The notes under the pieces are model-generated. The model did not search any database and had not been told where the DNA came from. It saw nothing but the letters and a program-made list of their open reading frames with translations. The translations under genes were made by a program, and so were the position numbers. A stretch of DNA of 64,000 nucleotides from Siphonodentalium dalli (Eukaryota > Mollusca > Scaphopoda > Gadilida > Siphonodentaliidae). The DNA lies in the NCBI GenBank assembly GCA_032622095.1, contig CP136063.1, forward strand, positions 8,471,814 through 8,535,813, written 5' to 3'. Below are positions 59,431 through 64,000 of the stretch, piece by piece (position 1 is the first letter of the stretch; each line of letters begins with the position of its first letter).

Positions 59431-59911
59431 CTGTGAAGAAAATAACGAAAAAGACAAGAGCATTAAACAAATGACCTTATTTAGATATAATCAATGCACA
59501 TCGAGCCACTTTCTGCATTCAAAAATAATTTAGTAAATTGAGATGTAAACTATTAGGGAGATTCTCAAATTTTACCACAATCAAGAAATTCAACTAATAT
59601 TAAATGGACATTACTCAATTGATACTCCTAATTATGGGTAGCCTACACATAACTGTACATGATGTATTTTGGGCAGCCTACACATAACTGTAGATGCCTC
59701 TTAAGTTCTTAACTCAGTCAAAAAAATCACCAGCCCATGACAATTTATGAACTAGACATGTACCCTCACAAATGTAAACACTATACAGACAACCAAACAA
59801 TTGGAATTTTGAATAAAATTATGGAAGTTATGATCATGGCAGCATGAACAGATGCACAGACATGCTGATTACGTTAGTCATCTAAAAACAGTTCTGGGAG
59901 AAATTCGTAAT
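59431..59911 (-). other. Intron upstream of exon copy 1
   Basis: The first 270 bp match the flank of exon copy 2 (45326-45560), marking the end of the duplicated unit near 59700. A local duplication of the phrase CTACACATAACTGTA occurs at 59640-59690. The rest is anonymous. Confidence 0.6.
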
Positions 59912-60414
59912 ATTAAGTTTCTAGAAGCCTGTGGAGATTTGGCTGGAGCATGTGATATTCATTAAGTTTCTAGAAGCCTGTGGAGATTTGGCTGGAGACC
60001 TGAGATATTCATTAAGTTTCTAGAAGCCGGTGGAGATTTGGCTGGAGACCTGAGATATTCATTAAGTTTCTAGAAGCCTGTGGAGATTTGGTTGGAGACC
60101 TGAGATATTTATATTAAGTTTCTAGAAGCGGGTGGAGATTTGGCTGGAGACCGGATATATTCTTATTAAGTTTCTAGAAGCATGTGGAGATTTGGCTGGA
60201 GACCTGAGATATTCATTAAGTTTCTAGAAGCCTGTGGATATTTGGTTGGAGACCTGAGATATTCATTAAGTTTCTAGAAGCCTGTGGAGATTTGGTTGGA
60301 GACCTGAGATATTCTTATTAAGTTTCTAGAAGCCTGCGGAGATTTGGTTGGAGACCTGAGATATTCATTAAGTTTCTAGAAGCTTGTGGAGATTTGGCTG
60401 GAGACCTGAGATAT
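59912..60414. repeat. 50-bp minisatellite, 10 units, at a splice donor
   Basis: Ten units of about 49-52 bp carry ATTAAGTTTCTAGAAGCCTG, TGGAGATTTGG(C/T)TGGAG and ACCTGAGATATTC. Length changes are 2-4-bp insertions at the unit junction (TATT, CTTATT). The last unit runs to within about six bases of the GTAAGT donor of the 60421-60541 exon, so the intron begins in the array. Confidence 0.95.
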
Positions 60415-60420
60415 ACTTAC

Positions 60421-60541
60421 TCATCATTTGTGCAGTGTGTGCTTGTTTTGGACCCTGGGTCTCATATAAATTTGACGAATGCATCATTTGAACTGACTGA
60501 GGATTTAGCACACTTGGCTTGCCTGCGTTTCCAACCTGTAC
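60421..60541 (-). CDS. Internal exon of the Pro/Gln/His-rich gene
   Basis: A 121-nt exon between AATTTTAG|GTACAGG and ATGATGA|GTAAGT. Only one frame is open: VQVGNAGKPSVLNPQSVQMM ... QAHTAQMM, beginning at phase 0 and ending at phase 1, which matches the phase 1 start of the exon at 58819-59430. Composition (Gln, Ser, Met, Asn) resembles the neighbouring exons. No domain recognised. Upstream exons must lie beyond about 60.5 kb and were not found in this window. Confidence 0.7.
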
Positions 60542-61312
60542 CTAAAATTTAAAATAGACAATTAACTTTTCAAGCTAAAAAAAAATCATCGTGCACTTGA
60601 AGTTGCAAAATTGATGTCAAGTTGTTGTACATGTTATATACATGTAGATACAAAGTTAGAGAGTTAGAAGGTGAACACCCAGTGTGGAATCATGAATTTA
60701 TCGTGTTGATTTATATTAGGCCTAACAAATAATACCTGTGTTTCCAGTAACCGGACCGACCCAACCAAAACCACTGTAAGATCAAATAAAACGAGAGGCC
60801 GATCATGATCGGCATATGTTTAACCCATACCTTGGCGATAGCGATTAGCTATAACTGATAATTGGTCAAAGATATGATCACAGTAATACAAATATCAGTA
60901 CCTAACTTAAAATCAAAAGCACAAATAATTTGTCTTAAGAAGGGATTAAAGTATTTGGGGTGGGGAGGAGTCGTTTTAAATCTCATAACTCTGTCCCTAT
61001 TCAAACAAGGACCTCTCACTGTGAGATCCAATGGTTTAGCAATTAATCAATTTGACAGATAGGATAAACAATTATCCAGCCAGCAGGTTGTTTATCTTTA
61101 CCTTTATGCAACAACCCCCTGGAGCTCTGTGGATATTGGATGTTCACATGGCAATTTATTGATATCATTATATTACATGCAACTTTTTTCAAAACAGAAC
61201 ATCACACCTAATTAATGGTATACAACTAAACAAATTAGTGTCAATGACAAATTTCTTTTTTAATTAAATAATTTTTTTATTATTATAAAAGTTTTTTAAT
61301 ATTTTTTGTGTG
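60542..61312. other. Intron sequence, anonymous
   Basis: T- and A-rich, with an AT tract at 61255-61310 just before the duplicated block. No exon or element ends recognised. Confidence 0.4.
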
Positions 61313-63719
61313 TTAAATTGAGCGAGGAAATTCAGTCTAAAAAAATTTGAAAAATAAAAATAAAAAAAAGAAGGGTCATAACTCCTTTAAAATAAATCTG
61401 ATCGAACCCATATTCAAACTCGAACTGTATTTTGGGCTGAGAAACCTATATACAGAATTTGGTTCCGATCAAATAGAAAATGTTAAGAGTTATTGCATTA
61501 TGCAAAGTGTCTACGGACAGACTCGGGACAGTGGGTGTTTTTCCTCAATTAATTGAATTTCTTGTTGGCTGAATGACCCCAATATTACTCGTTCCCATTT
61601 ACATGTCATTGTTAACATCCATGACAAATTTTATGATGATCAGACTAAAGGTACGACCTGCAGCCTGTGCTAAAGAATTTAGTCATACAAAGAGTAAAAT
61701 GCAAGATGACTGATGGCGGCCATGTTTTTTAGCCGAATGACACCAAAATTACTCGTTCCCATCTAAATGTAAATATTAATTGATTGATTGATTGATTGGG
61801 GTTTTATGTCGCTTTAGCCACTAAGGCCATATCACGACATTGCCAGTTTTAATGGTGGAGGAAATCCGCACACTTACGGCTAATCTAACAGTGATTTCAA
61901 TGGCTGATAAACACGTCGACCATGTGCGGCAAACCACCGGCCATCGGCAAGTAACTGACAACTTTCCCAGATAACGATTTCGAGTTACAAAGTCCACGAT
62001 GGAAACATGTGGATTTGAACCCTTATCGCCAGCGCTGGAAGGCGAAACGGCTTGGAGTTGTACCCCTAACCGATTGAGCCACCGAGGCCCCAAATGTAAA
62101 TATTAACATCCATGACAAATTTCATGATGATCAGAAGAACAGTACGACCTGTGGCCTGTGCTAATGGATTAAATTTTGAAATCCAAGATGGCCACTGGTG
62201 GACATGTTTTTTGTCCGAATGACCCCAAAATGACTCGTTCCCATCTACATTCCAATTTCAACAGCCATGACAAATTTTATGATCAGACTAAAGGTACGAC
62301 CTGTAGCCCGTGCTAAAGGATTTAGTCATACAAAGAGTAAAATCCAAGATGGCTGCTGGTGACCATGTTTTTTGGCCGAATGACCCCAAAATTACTTGTT
62401 CCCATCTGCATGTCATTTTTAACATCCATGACAAATTTTGTGATGATCAGACTAAAGGTACGAGCTGTAGCCCGTGCTAAAGAATTTAGTCACACAAAGA
62501 GTAAAATCCAAGATGGCTGCTGGCGGACATGTTTTTTGGCCGAATGACCCCAAAATGACTCGTTCCCATCTACATTTCAATATTAATATCCATGATAAAT
62601 TTCATGATGATCAGATGAACAGTACGACCTGTAGCCCGTGCTAAAGGATTTAGTCATACAAAGAGTAAAATCCAAGATAGCTGCTGGCGGCCATATTTTT
62701 TGGCTGAATGACCCCAAAATGACTTGTTCCCATCTATCTGTCATTATTAACATTCTTGACAAATTTTATGATGATCAGACAAAAAGTAGGACCTGTAGCC
62801 TGTGCTAAAGGATTTAGTCATACAAAGAGTAAAATCCAAGATGGCTGCTGGCAACCATGTTTTTTGGCTGAATGACCCCAATATTACTCGTTCCCATTTA
62901 CATGTCATTGTTAACATCCATGACAAATTTTATGATGATCAGACTAAAGGTACGACCTGCAGCCCGTGCTAAAGAATTTAGTCATACAAAGAGTAAAATC
63001 CAAGATGGCTGCTGGTAGCCATGATTTTCGGCCGAATGACCCCAAAATGACTTGTTCCCATCTACATGTCATTGTTAACATCCATGACAAATTTTATGAT
63101 GATCAGACTAAAGGTATGACCTGTAGCCCGTGCTAAAGGATTTAGTCATACAAAGAGTAAAATCCAAGATGGCTGCTGGTGACCATGTTTTGGGCCGAAT
63201 GACCCCAAAATGACTCATTCCCATCTACATGTCATTATTAAAATTCATGACAAATTTTATGATGATAAGACTAAAGGTACAACCTGTAGCCCGTGCTAAA
63301 AGATTTAGTCATACAAGGAGTACAATCCAAGATGGCTGCTGGCGACCATGTTTTTTGGCCGAATGACCCCAAAATTACTCGTTCCCATCTACATGTCAAT
63401 ATTAACATCCGGGACAAATTTAATGATGATCAGACGAACAGTACGACCTGTGGCCTGTTCTAATGGATTAAATTTTGAAATCCAAGATGGCCACTGGTGG
63501 CCATGTTTTTTGTCCGATTGACCCCAAAATGACTCATTTCCATCTACGTTCCAATTTCAATAGCCATGACAAATTGTATGATGATCAGACTAAAGGTACG
63601 ACCTGTAGCCCATGCTAAACTATTTAGTCATACAAAGAGTAAAATCCAAGATGGCTGCTGGCAACCATGTTTTTTGACTGAATGACCCCAATATTACACG
63701 TTCCCATTTACGTTCCCAG
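61313..63719. repeat. Duplicated block, copy 1: repeat plus satellite cores
   Basis: It begins TTAAATTGAGCGAGGAAATT, contains a 200-bp repeat (AACTCCTTTAAAATAAATCT ... GTGTCTACGGACAGACTCGG) and then about 13 satellite cores of the copy A-D type without their left or right ends (61562-63719). The same start sequence recurs at 63720, so the block is the first copy of a direct duplication with a period of about 2.41 kb. A SINE lies inside it. Confidence 0.75.
61779..62091 (-). mobile_element. tRNA-derived SINE with 14-bp target duplication
   Basis: On the minus strand it starts GGGGCCTCGGTGGCTCAATC. It has an A box TGGCTCAATCGG (62070-62081) and B box GGTTCAAATCC (62011-62021), a central body, and a 3' end with AAAACCCC and a (CAAT)n tail. 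The flanks carry the exact 14-bp duplication AAATGTAAATATTA (61765-61778, 62092-62105), and excision restores a satellite core monomer. The length is 313 bp. The tRNA-like head is broken relative to a functional tRNA gene, so it is not annotated as one. Bivalves have several tRNA-headed SINE families. The exact family was not determined. Confidence 0.9.
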
Positions 63720-64000
63720 TTAAATTGAGCGAGGAAATTCAGTCTAAAAAAATTTGAAAAATAAAAAAAATAAAAAAAAGAAGGGTCATAACTCCTTTAA
63801 AATAAATCTGATCGAACCCATATTCAAACTCGAACTGTATTTTGGGCTGAGAAACCTATATACAGAATTTGGTTCCGATCAAATAGAAAATGTTAAGAGT
63901 TATTGCATTATGCAAAGTGTCTACGGACAGACTCGGGACAGTGGGTGTTTTTCCTCAATTAATTGAATTTCTTGTTGGCTGAATGACCCCAATATTACTC
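63720..64000. repeat. Duplicated block, copy 2 (runs off the window)
   Basis: It matches 61313-61590 base for base except for a 3-bp length difference in an A/T-rich tract near 63765. Copy 2 continues past the window edge. The near-identity implies a recent tandem duplication or an assembly duplication. Confidence 0.85.

Noticed and set aside
44803-60541. Naming the Pro/Gln/His/Met-rich gene as ataxin-2-like
   Set aside because: Composition is similar in kind, but no PAM2, Lsm or LsmAD motif is visible in these exons, so the name would be a guess.
62000-62095. Functional tRNA gene
   Set aside because: A and B boxes are present, but the cloverleaf cannot be completed and the sequence continues into a SINE body and tail with a target duplication.

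Overview
The window is eukaryotic and looks like AT-rich intronic and intergenic DNA from a marine invertebrate, most likely a bivalve mollusc. That identification is an inference. It rests on split genes with GT-AG introns, a Mab-21/cGAS-like gene (a family strongly expanded in bivalves), interspersed elements with tandem cores like the bivalve 'pearl' class, a tRNA-derived SINE, and dense nesting of DNA transposons. I see no prokaryotic operons, rRNA, free-standing tRNA genes or CRISPR arrays.

Coding content is sparse. (1) One large minus-strand exon (9753-11117) encodes a Mab-21/cGAS-like nucleotidyltransferase that keeps the GS, ExD and third-Asp catalytic positions. (2) A second minus-strand gene, rich in Pro, Gln, His and Met, runs through much of the right half. 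I reconstructed a 121-nt exon (60421-60541), two copies of a long symmetric phase 1-1 exon (58819-59430 and 44803-45321), and a downstream exon (30245-30384) with a NAGNAG acceptor. All phases agree, so these are parts of one transcription unit of more than 30 kb. I cannot name its product. (3) The rest is transposon-borne or relic coding sequence: a hAT/BED-like zinc finger, a LINE reverse transcriptase fragment, and a few unassigned ORFs.

Layout. 0.5-1.5 kb: fold-back repeats. 1.7-3.35 kb: a hAT element with a TA-target element nested in it. 3.9-6.5 kb: satellite-bearing mobile element copy A, interrupted by an 808-bp element with a 9-bp target duplication. 8.65-8.93 kb: a 20-bp minisatellite. 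9.7-11.1 kb: the cGLR exon. 13.8-15.4 kb: LINE relic and small repeats. 16.3-22.95 kb: two large members of a TA-target family whose ends are packed with ACCGCGGT motifs. 23.7-30.2 kb: small repeats and anonymous DNA. 30.6-33.2 kb: a 2.5-kb fold-back element with a 9-bp target duplication. 33.9-37.1 kb: a field of GGTAACAGTAGGGAC-like motifs. 37.5-41.1 kb: satellite-element copies B and C, with a PIF/Harbinger-like element inside B. 41.5-44 kb: another microsatellite-hairpin element and a large inverted repeat. 44.3-59.7 kb: a tandem exon duplication whose second unit was split by about 12.6 kb of nested transposon. That insertion itself holds copy D, a 7.6-kb element whose core has grown into a higher-order satellite. 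59.9-60.4 kb: a 50-bp minisatellite touching a splice donor. 61.3-64 kb: a duplicated block of about 2.4 kb with more satellite and a SINE.

The most interesting signal is the set of non-autonomous elements built on one plan: a left arm, tandem cores of about 155-165 bp, a GACG/CA microsatellite, then a short terminal hairpin. At least four families with unrelated cores share the right-hand part of this plan. One copy shows alpha-satellite-like higher-order repeats of about 12 monomers.
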